NCBI GenBank assembly: GCA_051155775.1
Contig: DAXETV010000017.1
Coordinates: forward strand, 37,865 to 101,864
Direction of reading: 5' to 3'
Source: CAYSCZ01 sp051155775
GTDB lineage: Bacteria; Bacteroidota; Bacteroidia; Cytophagales; Cyclobacteriaceae
Length of the DNA: 64,000 nt
Shown here: positions 8,485 to 18,564 of the stretch, one piece after another
How positions within the stretch are numbered: position 1 is the first letter of the stretch
How the letters are laid out: every line of letters begins with the position of its first letter
Translations under genes and position numbers: made by a program
Notes under the pieces: generated by a model
What the model was told of the DNA's origin: nothing
The model's input: the letters and a program-made list of their open reading frames with translations, nothing else
Database searches by the model: none

Positions 8485-8694
8485 CTTTAAATTCTTTTTT
8501 TTAGAGTTTAACAAATATTAATTTATGATTAACAAATAATTACAAATTCAAAAATATACAGATACCCAAAAAATCAGGGTGTTTATTTATTTAAAATAGA
8601 TTATTTCAATTAATTCTTCAATACACAATTTCTGTTCCAGATGATGCAACCTATCCATATTATTTATCATTACCATAAAAAATACGCAACATCG

Positions 8695-8722
8695 TTTCGG
8701 CTATTAAATATTTCTATCTTTG
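8695..8722 (+). promoter_or_regulatory. Bacteroidota-type promoter of the 8744 gene
   Basis: The -7 box TATCTTTG (8715-8722) matches the TAnnTTTG consensus exactly, and TTTC at 8695-8698 lies about where the -33 TTTG is expected, though the spacing is slightly short. It places the transcription start about 15 bp before the ATG at 8744 and rules out an upstream TTG start that overlaps the box. Confidence 0.6.
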
Positions 8723-8743
8723 CGGCTTTTAAAATATAGTGTG

Positions 8744-9448
8744 ATGGGATTAATGAGAAAGTGCATTTTAGTATTATTACTAATTATAATCATTAACGAT
8801 CTGAATGGTCAGGATTCAGAGAGACTCTCTCGTCCTGATTTACCCGGTGATTTATTGATAGACATTGGTTTCAATTTTGTGCCCGATATGCCAGATACCC
8901 TGGATATAGGTTTTTGGGGTTCAAAATCTCTTGGGCTATACTATTCCCGGTATGTTCCATTATTTGGCAAACTGTCATTTCACCCTGCTTTAGGATTAGG
9001 ATTGGAAAAGTATAATTTCAGGGATGATAATGTAACCCTGGGGTTTGATGATGAAAATCAAGTTATACCAGTTGACATTTCACCGTTAGAGCCTGCTAAG
9101 TCTAAGCTGGCAATCACATACCTGGACTTTCAGGCAGAATTCAGGTTCTATCCTAAGGGCACAGATCGTGGTGACGGATTTTTTATCGGTGCTGGCGGTT
9201 CGGCAGGTCTAAGGCTGGCATCTCATACAAAAGTAAATTTTGAAGATGATGGCAATCTGGTAAAAGAAAAGACAAAGAGGTCATTCAATTTATCAGTCAT
9301 AAGATATTCAGCGCACGGAAGGGTCGGATGGCGGGGTATAAACTTTTTTTATAAGGCTTATTTGTCTAATCTATTTGATGCCGGAGAAGCACCGTTAAAT
9401 GAAAACTCAACCACTTTTACCATAGGACTATCTCTGAATGGCTTTTAG
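8744..9448 (+). CDS. Outer-membrane beta-barrel protein
   Basis: A 234-residue protein from ATG 8744 (an alternative ATG lies at 8753). The signal peptide MRKCILVLLLIIIINDLNGQ is followed by LPGDLLIDIGFNF and FWGSKSLGLYYSRYVP, and then alternating short beta strands ending in an aromatic residue (FTIGLSLNGF). The size and strand pattern fit an 8-stranded barrel of the porin-like OMP_b-brl class common in Bacteroidota. A related position next to rpoN has been seen for type IX secretion-related barrel proteins, but I cannot link this protein to them by motif. Its end overlaps the end of the convergent membrane-protein gene by 4 bp. Confidence 0.75.
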   Translation: MGLMRKCILVLLLIIIINDLNGQDSERLSRPDLPGDLLIDIGFNFVPDMPDTLDIGFWGSKSLGLYYSRYVPLFGKLSFHPALGLGLEKYNFRDDNVTLGFDDENQVIPVDISPLEPAKSKLAITYLDFQAEFRFYPKGTDRGDGFFIGAGGSAGLRLASHTKVNFEDDGNLVKEKTKRSFNLSVIRYSAHGRVGWRGINFFYKAYLSNLFDAGEAPLNENSTTFTIGLSLNGF

Positions 9449-10062
9449 ATTAGTATCATTCCTAAATAGCCAACCAATGATCCCAGAAATGCACTCAGAG
9501 TAATCTCATTAACATCATATCGTTGAAAATATAGCCGGGAGGTCATTATCAATCCGCACATGATGATTAATAAAATAAGTGGGTATAACAAATCATAACC
9601 AGGATAGTGCCGTGCTAAGCCAAATATTATGCCTGGGGCAGCACAATATGATATTGTATGAGCGCTAAATTTTGAGATAAAAAGGAGTATAGTTAATAGG
9701 AGGGAGAGCATGCAAAAAACTATGAAAATACTTGCTATGGTTCCATTTATGTGGAATTTATCTATCAAAAAATAAGTAGTTATCCCATAGAATATGGTTA
9801 TAAATAAAAATGGTACAAATCTTTCCTTATGGCTTTTCAGCGAAAAATTCTGAATTACACTGGTAAGCCGAAGAGAAGTAATGCTCAATAAGGGTATAAA
9901 AAAAGTGGTAAGGAAAATGGTAAGTAGAAGATATGGAAGGTTATTATTGCTTATGGGTTCATACAATTCCGGCATATTAAGTATTAAAATTGCGTTGAGG
10001 TATGTCGGGACCAATAACGGATGTAGAAGATAAGGAAGTATCTGTATTATTTTTTGAATCAC
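9445..10062 (-). CDS. Multi-pass membrane protein downstream of rpoN
   Basis: A 205-residue protein with about six predicted helices (PYLLHPLLVPTYLNAILIL at the start). It begins with GTG at 10060-10062, overlapping the rpoN stop by four bases (GTGA), so translation is coupled to rpoN. The loop FSLKSHKERFVPF and the later SAHTISYCAAPG recall membrane proteins loosely labelled PAP2-like in Bacteroidota, but the classical phosphatase motifs (KxxxxxxRP, PSGH, SRxxxxxHxxxD) are not intact. I therefore do not assign an activity. It converges with and overlaps by 4 bp the barrel-protein gene at 8744-9448. Confidence 0.75.
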   Translation of the reverse strand: MIQKIIQILPYLLHPLLVPTYLNAILILNMPELYEPISNNNLPYLLLTIFLTTFFIPLLSITSLRLTSVIQNFSLKSHKERFVPFLFITIFYGITTYFLIDKFHINGTIASIFIVFCMLSLLLTILLFISKFSAHTISYCAAPGIIFGLARHYPGYDLLYPLILLIIMCGLIMTSRLYFQRYDVNEITLSAFLGSLVGYLGMILI

Positions 10063-11510
10063 AATAGCTCTTTTCTAAGACGCGCAACAGGAATGTTCAA
10101 TTGCTCCCGGTATTTGGCAACGGTTCTTCTGGCTATTTGATAACCTTCCCCTTTCAGTAATTTTTCAAGTTTGTCGTCGGATAAAGGCTTCTTCTTATCT
10201 TCATGATTTATAAATTCTTTCAGTTTATTTTTTACTTCCCGGCTACTTACATCCTCGCCCGTATCAGTTGATATACCCTCCGAAAAGAAATATTTAAGTG
10301 GGTATATACCAAACTCTGTTTGCACTGATTTGCTATTTGCCACACGTGAAACGGTGGAGATGTCCATATTTATTTTATCGGCTATATCTTTCAGTATCAT
10401 TGGATGGAGCTTAGACTCATCACCATCTATAAAGAAATCATACTGAAATTCAATGATTGCTTCCATGGTATGGAGGAGTGTTTGTTGACGTTGTTTTATA
10501 GCATCAATAAACCATTTTGCGGCATCTAGTTTTTGCTTAACAAATGAAACGGTTTCCCTTAGTTTTTTATCTTTCTTTTTTGCCTTATCATAAGTGTCAA
10601 GCATCTCCGAGTAAGACCTGCTTATATGAAGCTCAGGAGCATTTTTAGCGTTAAGACTTAACTCTATCTTACCATTGTTGTTGGTAACTATAAAGTCTGG
10701 GTGTAAATATTGATTACTTGCATTATTTTCCGGGTTATAGCCCGGCTTTGGATTTAAATGCGTGATGACACTGATGGCTTTTTTAAAATTTTCCTCAGAA
10801 TCTACATTTAATTTTCTTTTTATTTTGTCAAAATGTTTTTTAATAAATTCATCAAAGCAGCCTGATACAATCCTGTGCGCTAAAGAAATAGCTGAATTAG
10901 ATTCATCGTCTTCTAATTTTCTTTCAAGTTGAATAAGAAGGCATTCTTTCAGGTTTCTGGCGGCAATTCCCGGAGGATCAAAGTTTTGAATCCTAGATAA
11001 GACATTTTTAACTTCAACAAGCGCAACTTCCAGGTTTTGTGAGAAGGCCAGGTCGTTTACGATTGCCCCCAGATCACGTCTTACGTACCCATCATTATCG
11101 ATGCTGCCAATGATCTGCTTCCCAATCATATATTCCCTTTCAGTCAATCTAAGAAATCCTAACTGATTGATCAATAATTCCTGGAGGCTTGAACCAGCTG
11201 GCATCGGCAGAGACTTGTCATCTTCATCAGCACCGGGCCCGTCTCCTTGCATTTTATAGCCGCTATAGTCATCATTCAGATAATCATCGATATCGAAATC
11301 TGTTTGTTCGTTTTCCTGTTCAGGAGTTTCTTCAAATTCCTGGGATTCATCCTGCTCGAGGCTTCCTTCTTCCAGCGCGGGGTTGGCTTCTAATTCTTCT
11401 TCAATCCTGGTCTCCAATTCGGCCGTGGGGACCTGTAACAATTTTATAAATTGAATTTGCTGAGGACTCAGCTTTTGACTTAAGGATTGTGTTAGGTTAA
11501 GTTTCTGCAT
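10059..11510 (-). CDS. rpoN: RNA polymerase sigma-54 factor
   Basis: A 483-residue sigma-54. Region I is glutamine- and leucine-rich (LTQSLSQKLSPQQIQFIKLL) and binds activator proteins. An acidic region II follows (residues 40-85, many D/E). The core-binding and HTH regions come next, and the RpoN box ARRTVAKYREQLNIPVARLR at the C-terminus (about residues 460-480) recognises the -24 element. All parts are intact. Sigma-54 requires an enhancer-binding ATPase; none is encoded in this window. It is divergent from asnS with a 92-bp gap, and it shares its transcript with the membrane-protein gene at 9445-10062. Confidence 0.97.
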   Translation of the reverse strand: MQKLNLTQSLSQKLSPQQIQFIKLLQVPTAELETRIEEELEANPALEEGSLEQDESQEFEETPEQENEQTDFDIDDYLNDDYSGYKMQGDGPGADEDDKSLPMPAGSSLQELLINQLGFLRLTEREYMIGKQIIGSIDNDGYVRRDLGAIVNDLAFSQNLEVALVEVKNVLSRIQNFDPPGIAARNLKECLLIQLERKLEDDESNSAISLAHRIVSGCFDEFIKKHFDKIKRKLNVDSEENFKKAISVITHLNPKPGYNPENNASNQYLHPDFIVTNNNGKIELSLNAKNAPELHISRSYSEMLDTYDKAKKKDKKLRETVSFVKQKLDAAKWFIDAIKQRQQTLLHTMEAIIEFQYDFFIDGDESKLHPMILKDIADKINMDISTVSRVANSKSVQTEFGIYPLKYFFSEGISTDTGEDVSSREVKNKLKEFINHEDKKKPLSDDKLEKLLKGEGYQIARRTVAKYREQLNIPVARLRKELL

Positions 11511-11529
11511 ATCACCACAAATCTTATAC

Positions 11530-11537
11530 CAAAGTTA
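11530..11537 (-). promoter_or_regulatory. Probable -7 box of rpoN
   Basis: On the minus strand TAACTTTG matches TAnnTTTG exactly, 20-27 bp before the rpoN start codon. A good -33 box was not found, so strength is uncertain. Confidence 0.45.
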
Positions 11538-11552
11538 TTAAATATAGGTTTC

Positions 11553-11583
11553 TTTGATTATGTATTTAAATGTCCTTTTTTTG
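11553..11583 (+). promoter_or_regulatory. Probable promoter of asnS
   Basis: TTTG (11553-11556), a 19-bp spacer and TTTTTTTG (11576-11583, one mismatch to TAnnTTTG) lie just upstream of the GTG start of asnS. The spacing matches the Bacteroidota consensus. Confidence 0.45.
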
Positions 11584-11602
11584 CCGCAAATAATTAAAAA
11601 CC

Positions 11603-13054
11603 GTGGATAACAAGGAAGAACTAAGGATAAAAGGCATTTTAAATGCACCCCAAATCAATGTTGAAATAACGGTTAACGGTTGGGTAAAGACCAAACGTGG
11701 TAGCAAAAATGTATCTTTTATAGCACTTAATGATGGTTCCTGCTTATCCAACCTTCAAGTGGTGGCAGATCACCAGTTATTTAATGAGGAGCTTTTAAAA
11801 AGGATAACTTCAGGAAGTTGTATTTCAGCCAAAGGTTCATTAGCGGAATCAGCCGGTGCCGGCCAAAAAGTTGAATTATTAGCTAGAGAAATAACATTGT
11901 TGGGGGAGGCAGATCCGGAGAAGTATCCTCTACAACCCAAAAAGCATTCCATGGAATTTCTTAGGGAAAACGCACACCTAAGGGTTCGTACAAACACTTT
12001 CGGAGCTATATACAGGATACGCCATCAAATGATATTTGCTGTTCATAATTTTTTCCATAACAGGAATTTCTACAATATCCACACACCAATCATCACCGGT
12101 TCTGATGCAGAAGGTGCCGGGGAAGCCTTCCATGTGACGAGTTTCGATTTAGCTCAGGTGCCGCTTCAGGATGATGGATCAATAAACTATGCAGAGGATT
12201 TTTTTGGGAAGGAAGCTAACCTGACCGTTTCTGGCCAGTTGGAGGTAGAGACAGCCGCTTTGGCCCTGTCAAATGTCTATACCTTTGGCCCCACCTTTAG
12301 AGCTGAGAACTCAAATACAACGAGGCACCTGGCAGAATTTTGGATGATAGAACCGGAGATGGCATTTTATGATATCCATGATAATATTAGACTCGCTGAA
12401 GAATTGGTGAAATATATTGTGGATCAGGCGCTTCAAAATTGCCAAGAGGACCTGAACTTTCTGGATAATCGTGCGCAGGAAGAAGAAAAATCAAAACCTC
12501 AGCAAGATAGAAGTGAATTAGGATTGTTGGACAGGTTAAGATTTGTCATAGAAAACGATTTTGAAAGAATCACCTACACAGATGCCATTGATATCCTCAG
12601 GAACTCAAAGCCCAATAAAAAGAGGAAATTTAAGTATTTGATTGAAGGCTGGGGAACTGACTTACAATCAGAGCATGAGCGTTATCTGGTTGAGAAGCAC
12701 TTTAAAAAACCGGTCACTGTTTATAATTACCCAAAAGATATCAAGGCCTTTTACATGCGCCAAAATGACGATGGTAAAACAGTCGCAGCCATGGACCTTT
12801 TATTTCCGGGAATAGGAGAAATTGTTGGTGGTTCACAGCGGGAAGAGCGGTTAGATGAGCTTACGCAACGAATGAAGGAAATGAATATACCGGAAGAAGA
12901 CTTGTGGTGGTATCTTGACACCAGAAGGTTTGGTTCGGCCCCTCACAGTGGTTTCGGGCTTGGCTTTGAACGAATGATGCAATTTATCACGGGTATGAAT
13001 AATATCAGAGATGTAATACCATTTCCTCGTACACCGGGAAACGCTGAATTCTAA
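11603..13054 (+). CDS. asnS: Asparaginyl-tRNA synthetase
   Basis: A 483-residue class IIb aminoacyl-tRNA synthetase that charges tRNA-Asn with asparagine in the cytoplasm. The N-terminal OB-fold anticodon domain (about residues 15-105) includes VNGWVKTKRGSKNVSFIALN. The catalytic core has GSDAEGAGEAFHVT, motif 2 FRAENSNTTRHLAEFWMIEP and motif 3 GFGLGFERMMQFITGMNNIR. The start is GTG at 11603; no in-frame ATG lies near it, and the OB-fold begins a few residues later. Presence of asnS suggests that direct charging rather than transamidation supplies Asn-tRNA. It is divergent from rpoN. Confidence 0.97.
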   Translation: MDNKEELRIKGILNAPQINVEITVNGWVKTKRGSKNVSFIALNDGSCLSNLQVVADHQLFNEELLKRITSGSCISAKGSLAESAGAGQKVELLAREITLLGEADPEKYPLQPKKHSMEFLRENAHLRVRTNTFGAIYRIRHQMIFAVHNFFHNRNFYNIHTPIITGSDAEGAGEAFHVTSFDLAQVPLQDDGSINYAEDFFGKEANLTVSGQLEVETAALALSNVYTFGPTFRAENSNTTRHLAEFWMIEPEMAFYDIHDNIRLAEELVKYIVDQALQNCQEDLNFLDNRAQEEEKSKPQQDRSELGLLDRLRFVIENDFERITYTDAIDILRNSKPNKKRKFKYLIEGWGTDLQSEHERYLVEKHFKKPVTVYNYPKDIKAFYMRQNDDGKTVAAMDLLFPGIGEIVGGSQREERLDELTQRMKEMNIPEEDLWWYLDTRRFGSAPHSGFGLGFERMMQFITGMNNIRDVIPFPRTPGNAEF

Positions 13055-13167
13055 GGTCATTATTTATTACTCAAAAATTAATTTTCCTCCGATATTCAAT
13101 CTTTAGCGATGCAGATATTGTTATTAAAGGGATTAAGCCTTTATTTAACATAAAAAAATATTGAGAT

Positions 13168-15933
13168 ATGAATCTGTTATCTGAAGTAAAATATAAGCTG
13201 GGCAAGCCTTACCAGGACCTTGAATATATCCTCTATGCTTTAAAAGAGGTTTTGGATGAAAACGGTGAAGAAGAAATTGCAAAATCCATTCCATGGATCA
13301 ATGACTTACCTGCATTTGACCCGAATCAGTTTACCGATAAACAAATCCAGTTGTATAGTATAATATTTCAAATTATCAATTTGGTTGAAACAAATGGTGC
13401 TGTACAGCAAAGAAGGAAAAAGGAAGATGAATCACTCACCAGCATCAACGGCCTATGGGCAAGATCATTTCAAAAGTTAAAAGATGCAGGTATATCAGAA
13501 GAAACTATACTGAATGAAATTAAAAACATACGTATTGAACCAGTATTAACAGCGCACCCAACAGAAGCAAAACGGGCCACCGTTCTTGAACACCACCGGG
13601 AGCTTTACCTTTTGATGGTACAACGGGAGAATACCATGTTTACCAAAAAAGAGAAAGAAAATATTCATCATAATATTAAACTCACGCTTTACAGGTTGTG
13701 GAAGACCGGTGAGATTTTTGTAAGCAAACCTGACATCGAATCGGAGTTACGGAATATTTTACACTACCTGACCAACGTATTTCCGGAAATTGTCCCCATT
13801 CTTGATAGAAGAATGCTACAAGCCTGGGAAGAAGTTGGTTTCGATTCCCAAAAAGTCAGTGATCAATTTGCTTTTCCACATATCAGTTTTGGGGATTGGG
13901 TAGGAGGAGACAGGGACGGACATCCGTTGGTTACGGCAGATATAACTAAATCAACATTAGAAAAATTACGCTTAAACGCTTTTGTGGTTGTAAGAAGACA
14001 ACTTACCAATTTGGTAAAGCATCTGAGCTTTGGTTTAGAATTAGCAAAGGCACCAAAAATCTTAAAAGATATTATTCAACAGAAAGTAGAGGAATTGGGG
14101 CCTAAAGGTGAGGAATCTTTGAGTCGCAACGAAGGGGAAGCTTTCAGACAAATGGTGAACCTAATGCTCACAAAACTACCGTTAGAGATGAAGAGGGGCC
14201 ATGCTACACAAATACATGAGTTTAAAGGGGCATACCAGGTACATACGGAAATGGTGAAAGATCTACAGGCATTAAAAAAATCTTTACTGGAATTTGGGGC
14301 CCTATCGGTAGCTTATGATGATGTAAACAGCGTGATTCGTACCGTGGAAACTTTTGGTTTTCATTTAGCAGCGCTGGATATCAGACAGAACTCTAATTTC
14401 CATGATTTAGCCATAAGTCAACTTTTGGAGGCTGCCGGATTTCAAGACAGTGACTACATAAACTGGCCGGAGGAGAAAAGAATTGAATTCCTGAATCACG
14501 AATTAAAATCCAACAGGCCTTTTACCCATCCGAAAACAGAATTAGGGGATAATGCAAGGGCTGTTGTGGATGTTTACACCGTGGTTAGAAAACATATTGA
14601 TAAATATGGTGTATATGGTATCGGCTCTTTTATTGTGAGTATGACACGTAGCTTGTCTGACCTACTGGGTGTTTACATTCTTGCCAGGGAAGCCGGGCTG
14701 ACCTTTGTTGAGAATGACCAGATCGTTTGTAAGGTTCCTGTTGTTCCATTACTCGAAACCATTGAAGATCTTGCAGCCGGAAGGGACATCATGGATAAAT
14801 TCCTTTCTCATCCAAGTACAATTAAAAGCCTGAAATACCAAAAAGATATCAAGGGGCTTGTGAAAGAAACCCAAATGATAATGGTTGGATATAGCGACAG
14901 TAATAAGGATGGCGGCATTATGGCCAGCCAATGGAACCTATTTACATCCCAGGATAAATTAATGCAAATCGCGGACCAGCATAATGTGAAAATTAGGTTC
15001 TTTCACGGTAAGGGCGGCTCTATTAGTCGCGGCTCAGGACCAACGCACTACTTCATAGACGCCTTACCGCATTCAACGGTCAATGGGGACATCAGGCTTA
15101 CCGAGCAAGGTGAGACCATTGAGCAGAAATACGCAAATAAAGTAAACGCTGAGTATAATCTTGAGCTGTTGGCAGCTTCCACTGTTCGAAAAACAATCCT
15201 GGACAGGTATACTCAAAGAACTACCCACCCAAATTATGACTTGCTTACCGAAATAGCGGCTGAAAGTAAGAAGACTTATAGCAAACTACTCAAAGAGGAG
15301 GGCTTTATCCAATTTTTCAGGCAAGCAACACCTATTGATGCTATTGAAAACAGTAAAATAGGTTCAAGACCTTCAAGAAGAAAAGGTGCCAATACACTGG
15401 ATGATCTTAGGGCTATACCCTGGGTGTTTAGCTGGAGTCAGGCGCGCTTTCACATGACCAGCTGGTATGGTGTCGGTACAACCTTAGAGCGGTATGCAAG
15501 GGAGCAACCGGATAAATTTGATTTACTTAAAAAATCAATAAAAACCGATCCTTTCATTCGATATGTTTTAACCAACGTGGATACAAGTCTTGCAGCCACG
15601 GATAAGGATATTATGATTATGTACGGTGATTTGGTTAGGGATGAGAATATTAAAGAAAAATTCATGAAACTATTCATGGATGAATTAAACAGGACGCTGG
15701 AAGGGCTTGAAAATGTATTGGAAGTAGATATAAAGAAAAGACGTCAACAACACTACTATAGCAACAAGCTTAGGGCCTCCATATTGGATAATCTCCACCA
15801 TAAACAGATCGATCTGCTTACCAAATGGAGAGCACAAAAAGATAATGGTGATACCGGGGAATCAGAAAAAATACTGATCCCATTGCTAATGAGTATCAAT
15901 GCAATTGCAGGGGCTTTAAGAAATACTGGCTGA
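13168..15933 (+). CDS. ppc: Phosphoenolpyruvate carboxylase
   Basis: A 921-residue enzyme that converts phosphoenolpyruvate and bicarbonate to oxaloacetate and phosphate, refilling the TCA cycle. The catalytic histidine is near residue 130 in VLTAHPTEAKRA, the bicarbonate/PEP loop FHGKGGSISRGSGP is near residue 611, and QGETIEQKYAN follows. The C-terminus ends in the invariant NTG, so the protein is full length. The length is typical (880-960). It stands alone on the plus strand, 113 bp after asnS and 89 bp before glgP. Allosteric control by acetyl-CoA or aspartate is usual for the family but cannot be read here. Confidence 0.97.
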   Translation: MNLLSEVKYKLGKPYQDLEYILYALKEVLDENGEEEIAKSIPWINDLPAFDPNQFTDKQIQLYSIIFQIINLVETNGAVQQRRKKEDESLTSINGLWARSFQKLKDAGISEETILNEIKNIRIEPVLTAHPTEAKRATVLEHHRELYLLMVQRENTMFTKKEKENIHHNIKLTLYRLWKTGEIFVSKPDIESELRNILHYLTNVFPEIVPILDRRMLQAWEEVGFDSQKVSDQFAFPHISFGDWVGGDRDGHPLVTADITKSTLEKLRLNAFVVVRRQLTNLVKHLSFGLELAKAPKILKDIIQQKVEELGPKGEESLSRNEGEAFRQMVNLMLTKLPLEMKRGHATQIHEFKGAYQVHTEMVKDLQALKKSLLEFGALSVAYDDVNSVIRTVETFGFHLAALDIRQNSNFHDLAISQLLEAAGFQDSDYINWPEEKRIEFLNHELKSNRPFTHPKTELGDNARAVVDVYTVVRKHIDKYGVYGIGSFIVSMTRSLSDLLGVYILAREAGLTFVENDQIVCKVPVVPLLETIEDLAAGRDIMDKFLSHPSTIKSLKYQKDIKGLVKETQMIMVGYSDSNKDGGIMASQWNLFTSQDKLMQIADQHNVKIRFFHGKGGSISRGSGPTHYFIDALPHSTVNGDIRLTEQGETIEQKYANKVNAEYNLELLAASTVRKTILDRYTQRTTHPNYDLLTEIAAESKKTYSKLLKEEGFIQFFRQATPIDAIENSKIGSRPSRRKGANTLDDLRAIPWVFSWSQARFHMTSWYGVGTTLERYAREQPDKFDLLKKSIKTDPFIRYVLTNVDTSLAATDKDIMIMYGDLVRDENIKEKFMKLFMDELNRTLEGLENVLEVDIKKRRQQHYYSNKLRASILDNLHHKQIDLLTKWRAQKDNGDTGESEKILIPLLMSINAIAGALRNTG

Positions 15934-15972
15934 TAGTAATTAAATTCTCACAGACAGTTGTGACTAAGGTCA

Positions 15973-16003
15973 TTGCTTTATAACTTAAAGACCTAGAATT
16001 TTG
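15973..16003 (+). promoter_or_regulatory. Probable promoter of glgP
   Basis: TTG at 15973-15975, a 20-bp spacer and GAATTTTG at 15996-16003 (one mismatch to TAnnTTTG), ending 19 bp before the start codon. Confidence 0.4.
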
Positions 16004-16022
16004 CTAAATTAAATGCACCCTT

Positions 16023-18554
16023 ATGGCTATTCAGACCAAAATAAAAATCGAAGACGACAGAACAGGACTTGATATTGAAACCCTTAAAAGAGCATTTCTG
16101 GATAACTTGTTCTATATCCAGGGGAAATATCCCGACACAGCTACAAAAAACGATTTGTACATGGCATTATCATATACCATCAGGGATAGAATTATAAACA
16201 GATGGCTTAGTTCCAGAAAAGCTTATAATGATGAGGATTCAAAAACGGTTGGATACCTATCTGCAGAGTTTCTTATGGGCCCTCATTTGGGGAATAATTT
16301 ATTAAACCTCGGTTTATTTAAAAAGGTAGAAGATGCAATGAGGGATATGGGACTAAATCTCGAGGATTTGATGGATCAGGAAGAGGAACCCGGACTTGGC
16401 AATGGCGGCCTTGGCAGGTTAGCAGCATGTTATTTAGATTCCATGGTTACATTGAATCTACCTTCTGTTGGGTATGGCATACGCTATGAATTTGGGATAT
16501 TTGACCAGGAAATCAAAAATGGATGGCAGGTTGAGATTACTGATAAGTGGTTAAAATATGGTAATCCCTGGGAAGTGCCACGGTTAGAAGCATCTGTTGA
16601 AGTTAGTTTTGGTGGCCATACTGTTGCCGGATACGATAAAAATGGCAAGTATTATGTGATGTGGGAGCCAAATGAACAAGTACTTGCGGTTCCTTATGAC
16701 ACACCTATCTTAGGTTATAAAACGAATAACGCCGGGTTACTTAGATTGTGGAAGGCAGAAGCCGATGAAGCTTTTGATTTTCAGCGATTTAATACCGGTG
16801 ACTTCTATGGAGCAGTTGATGATAAAGTGAAGTCTGAGAATATCACCAAAATACTGTACCCCAATGATGCACAGGAAAGTGGCAAAGTCCTTAGACTTAA
16901 GCAGCAATACTTTTTTGTTTCGGCTACTTTACAAGATACCATACGTTACCACCTGGAAGTGAGAAAACACCCTTTAAAAAACTTTCATGAAAAGATAACC
17001 TTACAACTCAATGATACTCACCCTGCCATTGCCGTTGCAGAAATGATGCGCCTGCTGGTGGATGTCCACAAGTTTGAATGGGATGAGGCCTGGGGAATTA
17101 CAACAAGGACTTTTGCTTATACCAATCATACGTTATTACCGGAAGCATTAGAGCGCTGGCCGGTTCCAATGATGAGAAAAGTGTTGCCCCGTCATATGGA
17201 AATTATCCTGGAGATTAACCACCATTTTCTGAATGATGTGAAAGAGAAGTTTCCAGATGATCCTGAAAAGCTTTCTCAATTATCCATAATTGAAGAAGAA
17301 GGCGAAAAGTATGTCCGTATGGCAAACCTGGCCTCCGTTGGAAGTTATGCAATTAATGGGGTAGCAGAATTACACACCAAATTACTAACCTCCAATGTTT
17401 TGAAGAACTTCTATGAAATGTGGCCTGAGAAGTTTAGTAATAAAACCAATGGTGTAACCCCAAGAAGATGGATGGCTTTATGTAATCCTAAACTAAGTGC
17501 TTTAATCACTGAATCCATTGGAGATGAGTGGCTGAAGGATTTATATCAACTGAGAAAATTAGAAGATCACGTTGAGGACACTAATTTTTTACTTGCATGG
17601 CAACATTGCAAGCTGGATGTTAAGAAAAAGTTAGCCAAGTATATCAAAGAGAACCTCCATATCGACGTGGATCCTCATTCGATGTTTGATGTACAGGTCA
17701 AACGAATACATGAGTACAAAAGACAGCACCTCAATGTACTGCATATCATAACTTTATATAACCGCATAAAAGAAAACCCTGATTTAGATGTTGTTCCAAG
17801 GACCTTTATTTTTGGCGGTAAAGCAGCACCGGGATATCATTTAGCTAAGTTGATGATCAAATTTATAACTGCTGTGGGGGATATTGTAAATAACGATCCT
17901 GATGTTAACGGGCGTTTGAAAGTTGTATTCCTGCCAGATTATAATGTCACCAACAGTCAACGTGTATACCCTGCTGCTGATCTTTCTGAACAGATTTCTA
18001 CTGCCGGTAAGGAGGCCTCAGGAACCGGAAATATGAAATTCGCCATGAATGGTGCCCTAACCATAGGTACACTGGATGGCGCTAATGTTGAAATCAGAGA
18101 GGAAGTAGGAGAGGAAAATTTCTTCTTATTTGGTATGACGGCGGACGAGGTTCAACAGAAAAAAGCTTTTGGTTACAATCCCATTGATTATTATAATTCT
18201 AACAGAGAGCTAAAGAAATGTCTTGATATGGTCTCCGGCGGATACTTCTCACGGGATGACTTTGGAAGATTCAGAGATTTGGTTGATTCCTTAAAATACG
18301 GCGACCAGTTCATGCTGCTGGCAGATTATCAGTCCTATATTGAATGCCAGGATAAAGTGAGTGAAGCATATAAAGATGAGGAAAGATGGACAAGAATGTC
18401 ACTCCTGAACACAGCCAGGATGGGTAAATTTTCCAGTGATCGTTCTATCAGCGATTACTCACGGGATATATGGAAGAATAAACCTGTGCAGGTCGACCTG
18501 CCGGAATACAATCCTCACGATGCAACGGATGTGGATTTTTCTGGCAAGTTTTAA
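16023..18554 (+). CDS. glgP: Glycogen/starch alpha-glucan phosphorylase
   Basis: An 843-residue pyridoxal-phosphate enzyme that releases glucose-1-phosphate from the non-reducing ends of glycogen. Early motifs include EPGLGNGGLGRLAACYLDS; the substrate region has VKRIHEYKRQHLN. The PLP lysine is near residue 672 in EASGTGNMKFAMNGALTIG, followed by TLDGANVEI. The length and motif order match the GT35 family of about 800-850 residues. No other glycogen gene is adjacent; the downstream gene is convergent with a 10-bp gap. Together with ppc it marks a central carbon block. Confidence 0.96.
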   Translation: MAIQTKIKIEDDRTGLDIETLKRAFLDNLFYIQGKYPDTATKNDLYMALSYTIRDRIINRWLSSRKAYNDEDSKTVGYLSAEFLMGPHLGNNLLNLGLFKKVEDAMRDMGLNLEDLMDQEEEPGLGNGGLGRLAACYLDSMVTLNLPSVGYGIRYEFGIFDQEIKNGWQVEITDKWLKYGNPWEVPRLEASVEVSFGGHTVAGYDKNGKYYVMWEPNEQVLAVPYDTPILGYKTNNAGLLRLWKAEADEAFDFQRFNTGDFYGAVDDKVKSENITKILYPNDAQESGKVLRLKQQYFFVSATLQDTIRYHLEVRKHPLKNFHEKITLQLNDTHPAIAVAEMMRLLVDVHKFEWDEAWGITTRTFAYTNHTLLPEALERWPVPMMRKVLPRHMEIILEINHHFLNDVKEKFPDDPEKLSQLSIIEEEGEKYVRMANLASVGSYAINGVAELHTKLLTSNVLKNFYEMWPEKFSNKTNGVTPRRWMALCNPKLSALITESIGDEWLKDLYQLRKLEDHVEDTNFLLAWQHCKLDVKKKLAKYIKENLHIDVDPHSMFDVQVKRIHEYKRQHLNVLHIITLYNRIKENPDLDVVPRTFIFGGKAAPGYHLAKLMIKFITAVGDIVNNDPDVNGRLKVVFLPDYNVTNSQRVYPAADLSEQISTAGKEASGTGNMKFAMNGALTIGTLDGANVEIREEVGEENFFLFGMTADEVQQKKAFGYNPIDYYNSNRELKKCLDMVSGGYFSRDDFGRFRDLVDSLKYGDQFMLLADYQSYIECQDKVSEAYKDEERWTRMSLLNTARMGKFSSDRSISDYSRDIWKNKPVQVDLPEYNPHDATDVDFSGKF

Positions 18555-18564
18555 TCGTTTAGGG

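Noticed and set aside
9445..10062. PAP2 phosphatase assignment for the membrane protein after rpoN
   Set aside because: The catalytic motifs of PAP2 phosphatases are not intact in the translated sequence; only a loose resemblance remains.
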